DNA from: a virus
Reading direction: 5' to 3' (one strand)
IMG/VR virus record: IMGVR_UViG_3300048912_000044
Span: 1-43,120 of that record
DNA length: 43,120 bases
Made by a program: the position numbers and the translations under genes. Positions 6,189 to 14,317 of this stretch are shown here, piece by piece (position 1 is the first letter of the stretch; each line of letters begins with the position of its first letter). The notes beneath the pieces were generated by a model that was not told where the DNA came from, made no database searches, and saw only the letters and a list, made by a program, of their open reading frames with translations.

Positions 6189-6836
6189 ATGAGTAACCGC
6201 TCAATCAAAAAGCTGTGCAAGCTGGCCGACGAGATGAATGCGCTAAGCGTTTCGGCAAAGCAAATGTCGTCTAGCGAGCAGATAGAAAGCGGCCTTTCCG
6301 ATGAAGGCGCGCGACTGTATGAGGAAATTCTCAAGGAGTGCGCCGAGCTAGCTCGGCCTGAGGCCATGACCACCAACCAAACGATTGACGGCGTGCCGCG
6401 TGAGCTGCTGGAACGAGCGATATCGGCAACGATGGTGGCTCGCGGACCTGGCTCGCCAACTGAGCGAGATCTGCGCGCCCTGCTGGATGCCAAACCCGAT
6501 GGTACCCTCACTGATGAGGGGACCATACCAGCCGCCCAGCCCCAGAGCGAGCCGGTGGCGATAGTAATAGAGCAGACGCACAACTACGGTCATTTTCTGG
6601 TTTTTGGAAGTTCCATTCCTGGTGTTCAGCAGCCAGTGCCAGTGACTGAAAGGAAAGCCCACTTGCTTGATCAATCATTGCCCACCGGAACAAAGCTCTA
6701 CGCCGAGCAGCCCGCGCCGGTAGCGGTGTTACCAGTTCGATTGACCGACGACTACGGCGAGAGCAATCAAGTCATTTATGCGGGAGGCTGGAACGCCTGC
6801 CTCGACGAGCTGAAACGCCTCAACACAAAGGAGTAA
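6189..6836 (+). CDS. ead/Ea22-like mosaic hypothetical protein
   Basis: This 215-residue protein has a helical N-terminus (about 1-55), a linker, a segment resembling a common phage module (VPRELLERAISAT...RDLRALLDA, about 70-105), a proline/glutamine-rich stretch, and a C-terminus with the TGTKLYAEQPAP and NACLDELKRLN pieces typical of modular ead-like proteins. Such proteins appear to be built from exchangeable segments. Function is unknown. The start ATG 6189 follows GAGGTG. Confidence 0.83.
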   Translation: MSNRSIKKLCKLADEMNALSVSAKQMSSSEQIESGLSDEGARLYEEILKECAELARPEAMTTNQTIDGVPRELLERAISATMVARGPGSPTERDLRALLDAKPDGTLTDEGTIPAAQPQSEPVAIVIEQTHNYGHFLVFGSSIPGVQQPVPVTERKAHLLDQSLPTGTKLYAEQPAPVAVLPVRLTDDYGESNQVIYAGGWNACLDELKRLNTKE

Positions 6837-6840
6837 CACC

Positions 6841-7020
6841 ATGGAAAACCGTGAGTTCAGAGACGACCTTAAAGAAGAGTGGATCCGGAGACTAGCTGGA
6901 AATCCGCCGGTCCAAGCAGTAACCGGGCGTGACATGATCCGACTGACTGGCCATTTCGCCGCCGGCTGCGCGGTCGTGATGGGTGTCGTAGTGCTGGCAA
7001 TTATGGTGGTGATGGGATGA
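6841..7020 (+). CDS. Small single-pass membrane protein (59 aa)
   Basis: ATG 6841 follows AAAGGAG. The N-terminal 38 residues are charged and cytoplasmic-looking; residues 39-59 are a strong membrane segment (FAAGCAVVMGVVVLAIMVVMG) ending at the C-terminus, giving a tail-anchored form. The stop overlaps the next ATG (ATGA, 7017-7020). Role unknown; it is not placed with the lysis genes. Confidence 0.78.
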   Translation: MENREFRDDLKEEWIRRLAGNPPVQAVTGRDMIRLTGHFAAGCAVVMGVVVLAIMVVMG

Positions 7021-7487
7021 GCGACTACACCGAACTGAAGCGGCTGGCCGGGTCTATCCATGGATCAGGCTCAACCATGCAGATGCTTGCGCGCTGGAGA
7101 GAGTTTGAGCATGCGTGCGAACCGAAGTTGATCCTGGCCCTGATCGCCGAGAACGAGGCATTTGAGGATGGCATGCGCTCCCTAGCGTCAACTCTTGGCA
7201 CTGGCGGGTACAACGCCGTGACCCTGAGCGCCGCGCGACTGGTCGATAAGGTGCAGTGGGGCGTCAATCACCTAGCCGACGCCTCAGGCAGGTTGGCTGA
7301 TGATCTGCGGGCCGAGCGCGACCGGCTCAAGGCCGAGAACGAGGCGCTGCGCAAGGATGCCGAACGCCTGCAGAGCGCTACAGCTTTTGTGCAGAAGCTG
7401 TGTGATGCCGCAGGAAAGCAGCCAAGTGTGGCGACAGGGTATCTACACGACATCCTGTCAGCCATGGGCAATGGAGAGCAGTCATGA
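7017..7487 (+). CDS. ead/Ea22-like coiled-coil protein
   Basis: This 156-residue protein has a helical N-terminal half and a clear coiled coil (LADDLRAERDRLKAENEALRKDAERL, about 92-120), followed by a short C-terminal segment. The coiled-coil phrase with ERDRLKAENEALRKD is typical of ead/Ea22-like phage accessory proteins. It overlaps the resolvase start by four bases. Function unknown. Confidence 0.83.
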   Translation: MSDYTELKRLAGSIHGSGSTMQMLARWREFEHACEPKLILALIAENEAFEDGMRSLASTLGTGGYNAVTLSAARLVDKVQWGVNHLADASGRLADDLRAERDRLKAENEALRKDAERLQSATAFVQKLCDAAGKQPSVATGYLHDILSAMGNGEQS

Positions 7488-7960
7488 TCTTCGGCATAGA
7501 CCCAGGCGTCACCGGCTCGATCGTAGCCCTCAACAACGACGGCACGATGCACAAGCACATTCCAATGCCTGCGCTGAAAACCGACACGGATAAGCGCAGC
7601 AGGATCGATGGCAGCCAGATCGCAGACTTTCTGCGCGAGTATCAGGGCCAGCGCAATACGGCCACGGTTGAACATGTGGGCCCAATGCCTACGGACGGCG
7701 CCACCAACGCTTTCACGTTCGGTCACGGGTGCGGGGTTATCGAGGGCGTCCTGCAGGCTCTCGAGATTCCATACACAAAGGTCCGGCCCCAGGCTTGGAA
7801 GAAAGTGTGCGGGTTGATTGGCAAGGACAAGGACGCAGCCAGGCTTGCAGCAATTGAGCTGTACCCTGAGCTGAAGGTGCTTGGCCTCAAAGGCAAGGGC
7901 CAGGCCGTGGCAGACGCAATCTTCATCGCGCGTGTCGGTCATGGATTGCAAACTAAGTGA
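7484..7960 (+). CDS. ruvC: RuvC-like Holliday junction resolvase
   Basis: This 158-residue protein has the RNase H-like fold of RuvC. FGIDPGVTGSIV puts the first catalytic Asp at residue 6; a Glu lies at 63 (ATVEHVG) and an Asp at 144 (AVADAIFIAR), the usual acidic positions for metal binding. Length is close to cellular RuvC (about 170). It would cut four-way junctions to resolve replication or recombination intermediates before packaging. It lies at the end of the early rightward genes, just ahead of the tRNA region and packaging genes. Confidence 0.93.
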   Translation: MIFGIDPGVTGSIVALNNDGTMHKHIPMPALKTDTDKRSRIDGSQIADFLREYQGQRNTATVEHVGPMPTDGATNAFTFGHGCGVIEGVLQALEIPYTKVRPQAWKKVCGLIGKDKDAARLAAIELYPELKVLGLKGKGQAVADAIFIARVGHGLQTK

Positions 7961-8022
7961 CAGGTCCGTAACATCATCCACGCAGCCAGGGTTTTCGTCA
8001 CGGTTTCCCTTCTCGGTCTGCC

Positions 8023-8038
8023 GCCCCAGTGATGGGGC
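8023..8038. other. GC-rich hairpin upstream of the tRNA genes
   Basis: GCCCCA-GTGA-TGGGGC forms a perfect 6-bp stem with a 4-base loop between the resolvase stop and the first tRNA. It is not followed by a T tract, so it is a weak terminator at best. It may be a processing or transcript-stability element. Apart from it, 7961-8046 shows nothing. Confidence 0.4.
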
Positions 8039-8046
8039 AACTATTT

Positions 8047-8121
8047 AGGCTCCAGGTGTAATGGCTGCATGCCGGCCTCCAAAGCCGTGCGGACGTGGTT
8101 CGAATCCACGGGGGTTTGCCA
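8047..8121 (+). tRNA. tRNA-Trp (CCA)
   Basis: A 75-base cloverleaf can be drawn. The acceptor arms AGGCTCC/GGGGTTT pair with three wobbles. A 3-bp D stem follows, then an anticodon stem CGGC/GCCG around loop CTCCAAA with anticodon CCA, a T stem CGTGG/CCACG around TTCGAAT, discriminator G, and an encoded CCA. Loop and discriminator match bacterial tRNA-Trp. One mismatch (C27-T43) closes the anticodon stem. A phage tRNA could supplement host supply for tryptophan-containing virion proteins. Confidence 0.8.
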
Positions 8122-8171
8122 AACAGCGCAGGCACGCCGCTAGCGAGTACAAGGTGCGTGCAACCAAATTC

Positions 8172-8245
8172 GCGGATAAGCCCAAGGTGGGCCGGCAGCC
8201 TTCCAAGCTGACCAGAGAAGGGTTCGACTCCCTCTACCCGCTCCA
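8172..8245 (+). tRNA. tRNA-Gly (TCC), with stem mismatches
   Basis: A 74-base cloverleaf: acceptor GCGGATA/TACCCGC with one A-C mismatch, D arm GCCC-AAGGT-GGGC, anticodon stem CAGC/GCTG around loop CTTCCAA giving anticodon TCC, T arm with loop TTCGACT and one mismatched stem pair, discriminator T and encoded CCA. Anticodon and discriminator suit glycine. The mismatches and short D loop leave open that the gene is decaying. Confidence 0.75.
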
Positions 8246-8401
8246 TGCTACGCCGGCAGTGAACCAGCACAACGCTGTGGATCAGAACGGAACGCACCTC
8301 CAAGTGGAAACACCTGGCGCCGGATAAAGGTAACCGGCAAGCATCAACCAACGCCAAGTGCCCGCAGATGCGGAATCATCCCATTGCAATGGAGATTGAA
8401 C

Positions 8402-8710
8402 ATGATGATCAAGCGCTGTCTGAGTTTTATCGGTTTTGCCTTGGCGACGTGCCTGGGTTCGCTTAGCTCCTACGCTTCCGAGCGTGTTGGCTTTGGCGAA
8501 AGCATCTACCGCGTAGTTGCATACGTGCAGCCGTACGGTGGCGAGCACACCAAGCATGAGCTGACACTGGCTCAGTGGCGAAGTGGTAGTGATACCGGTT
8601 CCAGTCATATCAAGTCCAACCTGATCGCTTTGAGCAACCACTTCGGCCTGATCGGCGCTGTACCGATGGCTGTACCTGATTGGCCTGCCGCCATCAACCT
8701 GAGCGCATAA
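8402..8710 (+). CDS. Small secreted (signal-peptide) protein of unknown function
   Basis: ATG 8402 follows GGAG; an in-frame ATG 18 bases upstream lacks a site. The 102-residue product starts with a Sec-type signal peptide: MIKRC basic start, FIGFALATCLGSLSS hydrophobic core, and likely cleavage after SYA. The mature part, about 75 residues, is polar with no cysteines. LATC is a poor lipobox, so soluble periplasmic export is preferred to a lipoprotein. It sits alone between the tRNA genes and a strong terminator, like an added accessory gene. Superinfection exclusion or envelope modification is possible, but nothing shows it directly. Confidence 0.8.
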   Translation: MMIKRCLSFIGFALATCLGSLSSYASERVGFGESIYRVVAYVQPYGGEHTKHELTLAQWRSGSDTGSSHIKSNLIALSNHFGLIGAVPMAVPDWPAAINLSA

Positions 8711-8731
8711 GTACTGATCGGCCTCGGCCCG

Positions 8732-8766
8732 AAAAAAGCCCCGCCCTAACCCGGTGGGGCTTTTTT
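8732..8766 (+). terminator. Rho-independent terminator after secreted-protein gene
   Basis: A-rich AAAAAAGCCCC, a loop, then GGGGCTTTTTT gives a stem of about 10 pairs including A-T closure, followed directly by a T run. It lies 22 bases after the stop at 8710. The flanking A and T runs could make it work in both directions. Confidence 0.9.
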
Positions 8767-8813
8767 ATGCCTGTGGTATTATTGAGCCTCAAAAAACCGT
8801 GAAGAGGTTCCGC

Positions 8814-8942
8814 ATGACCTTCCTGATCCAGCTCGCCATTCTCGCCGCAGTCGTCGCAGGCATCAGTTTCTTCCCGAATCCCCTGACCTTTACGGCTCTG
8901 TTTGCGTCCACATTCGCAATCGCGCAGCTTGGCCAGGGCTGA
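8814..8942 (+). CDS. Small membrane peptide (42 aa)
   Basis: ATG 8814 follows AAGAGG. The product is almost wholly hydrophobic: segment one FLIQLAILAAVVAGISFF, a short PNP turn, then segment two LTFTALFASTFAIAQL, so a two-pass hairpin is likely. It lies between two terminators, 47 bases after the first. It could be an extra holin-like or exclusion peptide, but the recognised holin is at 32441. Function unknown. Confidence 0.65.
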   Translation: MTFLIQLAILAAVVAGISFFPNPLTFTALFASTFAIAQLGQG

Positions 8943-8971
8943 CACCCCCACAATTTACGTAGGAGCGCAGC

Positions 8972-9181
8972 ATGAGCATCATCATCAACCCTGATTCCCT
9001 TGAAGCCGCAATCAAGTGCACTGGCGTTATCGCCCAGGCCATGACCGCCGCATCGGTATACCCGCAAGACGGTCCGATCTACCAGGAATACCAGAAGTGC
9101 ATCCTGACCCTTTCCAAGGTTGCCGACCGCCTTGCCCAGGACGCACTGGTACCTGAAGCCACCACTGAGCCGGAAGAATAG
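8972..9181 (+). CDS. Small hypothetical protein (69 aa)
   Basis: ATG 8972 follows AGGAGCG at good spacing. The 69-residue product is soluble and mostly helical, with two cysteines and an acidic tail (TTEPEE). No family is recognised. It precedes a terminator at 9257 and the packaging module. Confidence 0.75.
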   Translation: MSIIINPDSLEAAIKCTGVIAQAMTAASVYPQDGPIYQEYQKCILTLSKVADRLAQDALVPEATTEPEE

Positions 9182-9256
9182 CCCTACACTTGTTGTACAG
9201 ATGGCCCTTCGGTATCGTTGAACCTTCTGTCACGCTGCCAGCAGCTACAAGACACC

Positions 9257-9283
9257 AAGCCCGGCCGCAATGCCGGGCTTTTT
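9257..9283 (+). terminator. Rho-independent terminator before the packaging module
   Basis: AGCCCGGC (9258-9265) and GCCGGGCT (9272-9279) form a perfect 8-bp stem with a 6-base loop, followed by TTTTT. It lies 76 bases after the preceding stop and 40 bases before the next ATG. Confidence 0.9.
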
Positions 9284-9322
9284 GCTATCTGGCCCATGGC
9301 CACAAACAATGAGGGGATAACG

Positions 9323-9667
9323 ATGTCTGAAGAGAACGAACTGGCCGAGGGCCAACGGAGGCTATTCCAAATGAACGACAACCTTGAATTCCGCGTTTCA
9401 CAACTTGAGAGTGAACGGCTCCCCTCTCGCGTGCAGCAGGTAGAGTTCATCGCCGGTCAGCTCCAGGGTGAGATGACAGCCATCAAAGAGATCTCCCGCG
9501 GCATTGGCATCAAACTCGACAGCGGCATCCAAGAGCTGAAGTCTGAGAACATCCGCAATCAATCATTCATCAAGGGCGTGCTGTGGATTGGCGGCATCAT
9601 CAGCGGCATATTTGCCATGGGCCCGGTCATTGGTGAGATCGTCAAGAAGCTGTTAGGGCTTCAGTGA
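9323..9667 (+). CDS. Coiled-coil protein with C-terminal membrane anchor (XhlA-like)
   Basis: The start is ATG 9323 after GAGGGG; the longer frame back to 9218 runs through the terminator and is rejected. The 114-residue product has an amphipathic coiled-coil region (about 10-85, including LEFRVSQLESERL and QVEFIAGQL) and a C-terminal membrane segment (VLWIGGIISGIFAMGPVIGEIV). That layout resembles XhlA-type haemolysin/holin-associated proteins. It lies next to terminase and far from the lysis genes, so a lysis role is uncertain. Confidence 0.78.
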   Translation: MSEENELAEGQRRLFQMNDNLEFRVSQLESERLPSRVQQVEFIAGQLQGEMTAIKEISRGIGIKLDSGIQELKSENIRNQSFIKGVLWIGGIISGIFAMGPVIGEIVKKLLGLQ

Positions 9668-9683
9668 AGGGGAGTAAATAACC

Positions 9684-10130
9684 GTGGCAGGTAGACCAAC
9701 CAAATACAGAGCTGAGTACGTAGAGATCGCCAAGAACCTATGCCTGAATGGCGCAGTGGACGCAGACTTGGCTCGAGCTTTTCGCGTTTCAGTCAGCACC
9801 ATCACGACCTGGAAGCTTGAATACCCAGATTTTCTGGCCGCCATAAGGGTCGCAAAGCCCATTGCAGACTCGAACGTCGAGGATTCGCTGTACCGTAGGG
9901 CCATGGGTTACACGCGCACTGAGACGGAACTCAAGGTGGTTGGCGGTAAGCTGACCAAGGTAGAAGTTGAGCGCTATTACCCGCCGGATACGACCGCAAT
10001 GATCTTCTGGCTGAAAAACCGCAAGTCCAACAGCTGGAGCGACAAGCAGGAAGTCCAGCACACCGGCACCGTGGAACTCACAGACCGCATCATGAGAGCG
10101 CGCAAGAATGCAGCCCCAGAGCAGGATTGA
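9684..10130 (+). CDS. terS: Terminase small subunit
   Basis: This 148-residue protein starts at GTG 9684 after GGGGAG. The N-terminal region (GRPTKYRAEYVEIAKNLCLNGAVDADLARAFRVSVSTITTWK) is a helix-turn-helix for DNA recognition, followed by a YRRAMGYT segment and a C-terminal helical part, as in small terminases of this phage type. It recognises packaging-site DNA and recruits the large subunit. It lies directly upstream of terL and overlaps it by 23 bases. Confidence 0.92.
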   Translation: MAGRPTKYRAEYVEIAKNLCLNGAVDADLARAFRVSVSTITTWKLEYPDFLAAIRVAKPIADSNVEDSLYRRAMGYTRTETELKVVGGKLTKVEVERYYPPDTTAMIFWLKNRKSNSWSDKQEVQHTGTVELTDRIMRARKNAAPEQD

Positions 10131-11604
10131 CCCCGACGTTCTCCTGGCTGAGGACATGGGCCGATTCTTCTATGATCCGCTGGGCTGGGTCATGTATGCG
10201 TTTGAATGGGGTGTTGGCGAGCTGGAAGGCTTCGATGGGCCGGATGAATGGCAGCGGTTGGAGCTTGAGGCGTGGGGCCATGCAATACGCCTCAACAACT
10301 TCGACGGGATCAACCCGGTCCAGGCCTACCGATCGGCCACCAGCTCTGGCCACGGTATCGGCAAGAGCGCCTTCAGTGCATGGGTGACGCTTTACATCAT
10401 GTCCACCAGGCCGCACAGCAAGGGCGTCGTCACCTCCAACACCAGCGACCAGCTGCGCACAAAGACCTGGGGCGAACTCGGCAAGTGGAAGAAACGCTGC
10501 ATCACCGGCCACTGGTTTGAGTACAACAACGGCAAGGGCAACATGAACATGTTCCACAAGGAGCATAAAGAGACCTGGCGCGTGGATGGCCAGACCTGCC
10601 GTGAAGAGAACAGCGAGTCGTTCGCCGGCCTGCACGCTGCAACCTCGTCGCCCTGGTATCTGTTCGACGAAGCCTCGGCCGTGCCAGACAAGATATGGGA
10701 GGTGGCAGAGGGTGGCCTGACTGACGGTGAGCCCTTTTGGTTCGCGTTCGGCAACCCGACCCGGAACAGTGGTCGCTTCCACGACTGCTTCACACGCTTC
10801 GCCCACCGGTGGAACAACAAGACCGTCGACAGCCGCAAGGCCAAGATGACCAACAAGGTGCTTATTGAGCAGTGGAACAAGGACTATGGCGAAGACTCCG
10901 ACTTCTTCCGCGTCCGCGTCCGTGGCATGTTCCCGAGGGCTTCCGACTTGCAGCTGATCTCTTCTGACTGGGTGGCTGATGCCATGCGCCGTGAGCCCTA
11001 TTACGGCATGGATGACGCGCTTGTGTGCGGCATCGACATTGCACGGGGCGGCGCTGATAACAACGTGGTGCGCTTCCGTCGTGGTCTGGACGCGCGTTCA
11101 TTCCCCGTGATCAAGATCCCAGGCAGCGAGACACGAGACACCACGCTATTCATCGCCAAGGCTGTTACCGTTATCCAGGAGCTGCGTCCAGACGCCGTGT
11201 TCGTCGACTCCACCGGTGTTGGCGGTCCAATCGCGGACCAGCTGCGCCGTCTCATGCCCGGCACCACGGTGATTGACGTAGGATTTGCCAACCAGGCACC
11301 AGACCGTCACTACGCCAACATGCGCACTTATATCTGGTGGCGCCTGCGCGAGATGCTTAAGGCAGGTCTGGCCATCGAGGATGATCCAGCGCTTGAGCGC
11401 GAGCTGTGCAGCCCCGAATACGGCCACAACGCAAAGGATCAGATCATGCTGGAGAAGAAGTCCGAGCTGAAGAAGCGCCTGGGCATCTCTCCTGATGACG
11501 GTGATGCACTCGCATTGACGTGCACAATGCCGGTCATGAAGGCCAAGCACATCAAAGGCGCCAGCGCTGGAGGTCTCGTTCATGAGTACGATCCGTTTGC
11601 CTGA
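10108..11604 (+). CDS. terL: Terminase large subunit (packaging ATPase/nuclease)
   Basis: This 498-residue motor pumps DNA into the prohead and cuts it. The ATPase domain shows a Walker A-like SGHGIGKS (80-87) and Walker B YLFDEAS (184-190, with catalytic Glu after the Asp). The RNase H-like nuclease has GIDIARGG (Asp 310), VFVDSTGVGG (Asp 367) and DDGDALALT (Asp 466). Length is normal. ATG 10108 lies within the terS end. Whether it packages by headful or from cohesive ends cannot be told from motifs; the circular assembly favours permuted or circularising ends. Confidence 0.96.
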   Translation: MQPQSRIDPDVLLAEDMGRFFYDPLGWVMYAFEWGVGELEGFDGPDEWQRLELEAWGHAIRLNNFDGINPVQAYRSATSSGHGIGKSAFSAWVTLYIMSTRPHSKGVVTSNTSDQLRTKTWGELGKWKKRCITGHWFEYNNGKGNMNMFHKEHKETWRVDGQTCREENSESFAGLHAATSSPWYLFDEASAVPDKIWEVAEGGLTDGEPFWFAFGNPTRNSGRFHDCFTRFAHRWNNKTVDSRKAKMTNKVLIEQWNKDYGEDSDFFRVRVRGMFPRASDLQLISSDWVADAMRREPYYGMDDALVCGIDIARGGADNNVVRFRRGLDARSFPVIKIPGSETRDTTLFIAKAVTVIQELRPDAVFVDSTGVGGPIADQLRRLMPGTTVIDVGFANQAPDRHYANMRTYIWWRLREMLKAGLAIEDDPALERELCSPEYGHNAKDQIMLEKKSELKKRLGISPDDGDALALTCTMPVMKAKHIKGASAGGLVHEYDPFA

Positions 11605-12004
11605 GCTTGGGCCGTACCGCCGGGGCCAGCTCGCCAGCATCCCGTGCAGTGAGCCTGATCCATTCCATGACTGGGCAGCCATAACTGAGCGAGATGCCCA
11701 CGACATGCGGTCGATCTACCTGGATGGAGTGCCAGTGGCCGCCATTGGTTACATCCCGATCACCAGGCGCAAGGCTGACGCCTTCGCCGTCATCGACCGC
11801 CAGGCCTGCAAGGGTATTGGTGCAGATATCGCAAGAATCACCCACAATCAGATCAGGCAGTGGATGCAGCACACCGGCATCATCGTGGCCGACGCCTCAT
11901 GCTCTGCCCATGACCGCGCTGCGCAGGTATTCTTGCGTGCAGCCGGGTTCAGGAAGGTACGCACAACCGCCGACACGGCACACTTCACATTCATCTGGAG
12001 ATAG
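11582..12004 (+). CDS. GNAT-fold acetyltransferase-like protein
   Basis: This 140-residue protein overlaps the end of terL by 23 bases. It has the order of a small GNAT: a beta strand (VPVAAIGYIPI), a possible cofactor-loop helix (CKGIGADIARITHNQIRQWM), a strand (IIVADAS) and the typical SAHDRAAQVFLRAAGFRKV segment that ends GNAT domains. The pyrophosphate-binding Q/RxxGxG/A motif is weak (KGIGADI), so activity is uncertain. Its position between terminase and portal suggests a structural or assembly role. Similar genes occur here in BPP-1-like phages. Confidence 0.72.
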   Translation: MSTIRLPELGPYRRGQLASIPCSEPDPFHDWAAITERDAHDMRSIYLDGVPVAAIGYIPITRRKADAFAVIDRQACKGIGADIARITHNQIRQWMQHTGIIVADASCSAHDRAAQVFLRAAGFRKVRTTADTAHFTFIWR

Positions 12005-12006
12005 AC

Positions 12007-12306
12007 ATGGGCAAGAACATCCGCAAGATCATGGACCCGCTGGGCCTTCCTGACCCTCTCGACGTGTATGGCGAGAAGGCGGCGGCTGCGCAGAAGAACG
12101 CCAATGAACAGGCAGCACTGGATCGGGCAGCCATCGCCACCACGGCTACCAACACGCCAACCCTGGGTGGCGATGACGTTTCAGCTGCACGCGAGGCTGA
12201 GCGCCAACGCAAGCTGGCACTGGCTGGGCAGAATTCAACAATCCTCACTGGCGCCGGCGGTCTCGCAGGCAGCACCAGCGGCGGCAAGACCCTGCTGGGG
12301 CAATAA
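12007..12306 (+). CDS. Small virion-module hypothetical protein
   Basis: This 99-residue protein sits three bases before the portal gene. It is rich in Ala, Gly, Thr and Gln, with a short ordered start (MDPLGLPDPLDVYG), a helical AAAAQKNANEQAALDRAA, and a glycine-rich C-terminal tail (LTGAGGLAGSTSGGKTLLG). Such composition suits an extended or partly disordered protein that binds an assembly partner. The family is not named with confidence. Confidence 0.8.
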   Translation: MGKNIRKIMDPLGLPDPLDVYGEKAAAAQKNANEQAALDRAAIATTATNTPTLGGDDVSAAREAERQRKLALAGQNSTILTGAGGLAGSTSGGKTLLGQ

Positions 12307-12309
12307 CCC

Positions 12310-14007
12310 ATGGATAACGACAAGCTGCGGGACAAGCTGGAGAACAAGCGCGATCAGCTCCGAAACGAGCGGGTCAAGACTTGGGACCAGAACTGGATGG
12401 TGTTGCGCGACAACATTGATCCAGACACCGGCCGCTTCCCTGACGAAGAGGTCAACGACGGCGGCCGAAGGGATCAGCGCATCATCAACAACACGGCCAC
12501 CATCTCCGCTGGCGTCCTGGCTGCTGGCATGCAGTCAGGCATGACAAGCCCGGCTCGTCCGTGGTTTGAGCTGGCCGCCCCAGATCCGCAGCTGACTGAA
12601 TACGCCCCAGTTAAGAACTGGCTGTGGTACTGCCAGAACGCGATGCGGGAAGTGTTCATCCGGTCCAACCTCTACAACGTCCTGCCCTCGTGCTATGGGG
12701 AGCAGGGCGTTTTTGGTACCGGCGTTATAGCTGCAATCCCTGATGACAAGACCGTGGTTAGGTTCTACAACTTCACCATCGGCAGTTACTACCTGGCCAC
12801 ATCCAACCGGTCGCTGGTCGACACGCTGTATCGCGATTTCAGCATGACACCACGCCAGATGGCCCAACAGTTCGGCAGGGACAAGCTGTCAGCTACGGTC
12901 AAGAACATGTTGGACCTTAACAGCGAAGCTTGGGTTGAGGTATGCCATGCCATCGAGCCAAACAGCGATCGCGAGCCGGGGCGCATGGACAATAAGAACA
13001 TGCCCTATCGGTCCGTGTACTGGGAGAAGGGCAGCCCGCGCAACGAGATCCTGAAGGTCAGCGGGTTCAAGAAGTTCCCGATCATGGCGCCGCGGTGGAA
13101 GGTCACCGGTGAGAACGTATACGGCAAGGGTCCTGGCTCTTTCTGCATTGGTGAGGTGCTGAGCCTACAGATCATGGAACGCGACAAGCTGGAACTGCTC
13201 AAGAAGGGTGTGAAGCCCCCAATGGGTGCGCCGGCCTCGATGCGCAATGACCGCGTGTCCATTGTCCCTGGTGACGTGACGTGGGTTCCTGACTCACAAG
13301 TTGGCGCAAAGTTCGCCCCGCTCTACACCATTGACCCGAACTGGCTTGGTCAGCTGCGTGGCGAGATCCAGTCCAGCGAGCGGCGCATCAAAACGACCTT
13401 CTACGAAGACCTGTTCCTGATGATCAGCAACATGGACTCCGTGCGTACCGCGACCGAGATCGCCACGCGCAAGGAAGAGAAGATGCTGATGCTGGGCCCA
13501 GTGCTTGAGCGCCAGAACGATGAGTTGCTGGATCCGCTGATTGATATCACCTTCCAGCTGATGCTTGAGCAGTCGATGCCACGCTGGCAGGGGCTACTGC
13601 CTGGTAAGCCAGTGTTGCCGCCACCTCCGCAGGAACTCCAGGGCATGGATCTGGCTGTCGAGTACATCAGTATCCTGGCTCAGGCGCAGAAAGCATTGGG
13701 CGTCAGCTCCATTGAGCGGGCTCTGGCCTTCACTGGTAACCTGGCCCAGTCGTTCCCGCAGGCAGCCGACAAGCTGAACATCGACCAGACCATCAACGAG
13801 TACTTCAGCGCGATCGGCGTGCCGCCAACCATGCTGAATTCTGACGAGCAGGTGGCCCAGATTCGTGATCAGCGCGCTCAAGCACAGCAGCAGGCCCAGC
13901 AGCAGGCCCAAATGCAGCAGGTTGTGGAAGGCGCTAAACTGCTTTCCGAGACGGACACTGGTGGCGATAACGCCCTGACCACCCTGGCCAACCAGGTGCA
14001 GCAATGA
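12310..14007 (+). CDS. Portal protein (podovirus head-tail connector family)
   Basis: This 565-residue protein forms the dodecameric ring at one capsid vertex through which DNA passes. It matches the T7/epsilon15/BPP-1 head-tail connector family in length and in segments such as RRDQRIINNTATISAGVLAAGMQSGMTSPARPWF, shown here only in part. The C-terminus is glutamine-rich (QRAQAQQQAQQQAQ). It lies directly after a small gene that follows terL and ahead of the scaffold and capsid genes, the standard order. ATG 12310 is three bases after the previous stop. Confidence 0.94.
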   Translation: MDNDKLRDKLENKRDQLRNERVKTWDQNWMVLRDNIDPDTGRFPDEEVNDGGRRDQRIINNTATISAGVLAAGMQSGMTSPARPWFELAAPDPQLTEYAPVKNWLWYCQNAMREVFIRSNLYNVLPSCYGEQGVFGTGVIAAIPDDKTVVRFYNFTIGSYYLATSNRSLVDTLYRDFSMTPRQMAQQFGRDKLSATVKNMLDLNSEAWVEVCHAIEPNSDREPGRMDNKNMPYRSVYWEKGSPRNEILKVSGFKKFPIMAPRWKVTGENVYGKGPGSFCIGEVLSLQIMERDKLELLKKGVKPPMGAPASMRNDRVSIVPGDVTWVPDSQVGAKFAPLYTIDPNWLGQLRGEIQSSERRIKTTFYEDLFLMISNMDSVRTATEIATRKEEKMLMLGPVLERQNDELLDPLIDITFQLMLEQSMPRWQGLLPGKPVLPPPPQELQGMDLAVEYISILAQAQKALGVSSIERALAFTGNLAQSFPQAADKLNIDQTINEYFSAIGVPPTMLNSDEQVAQIRDQRAQAQQQAQQQAQMQQVVEGAKLLSETDTGGDNALTTLANQVQQ

Positions 14008-14315
14008 ATACAGAAGGCATGACGGCCAAGGAGGCCCTGGAAGCTCGCAGGTTGGCCGCAATGCGCGAACACCAACTGTCGGATGACTTTCGGGGCATAA
14101 TGGCCACAGACGGCGGCAGGCGCTTCGTATGGTTCATGTTGCAAGAGTTCGGGGCGTTCAAGGCAATGCCGATTGAAAGTCACGCACAGATGGCATACAT
14201 GGAAGGGCGCCGCAACGTGGGTCTGATGCTGATCAGCAAGATCCAAACCGATTGTCCCGAGAAGTATCAGGTGATGATCAACGAGAACACGACGAAAACC
14301 GAGAAGGGTAATTGA
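14004..14315 (+). CDS. Bbp19-like small structural-module protein
   Basis: This 103-residue protein overlaps the portal stop by four bases (ATGA). Segments such as DDFRGIMATDGGRRFVWFML and MAYMEGRRNVGLML are characteristic of the Bbp19 family found between portal and scaffold in BPP-1-like phages. It is helical and soluble. The molecular role is not established; the constant position implies assembly. The stop is two bases before the likely scaffold start. Confidence 0.85.
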   Translation: MNTEGMTAKEALEARRLAAMREHQLSDDFRGIMATDGGRRFVWFMLQEFGAFKAMPIESHAQMAYMEGRRNVGLMLISKIQTDCPEKYQVMINENTTKTEKGN

Positions 14316-14317
14316 CC

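Noticed and set aside
8246-8401. A third tRNA gene in the stretch after tRNA-Gly
   Set aside because: Small hairpins (for example GCCGG/CCGGC at 8319-8338) and a TCCAA-like loop occur, but no T arm or acceptor pairing can be drawn. Nothing else is seen there.
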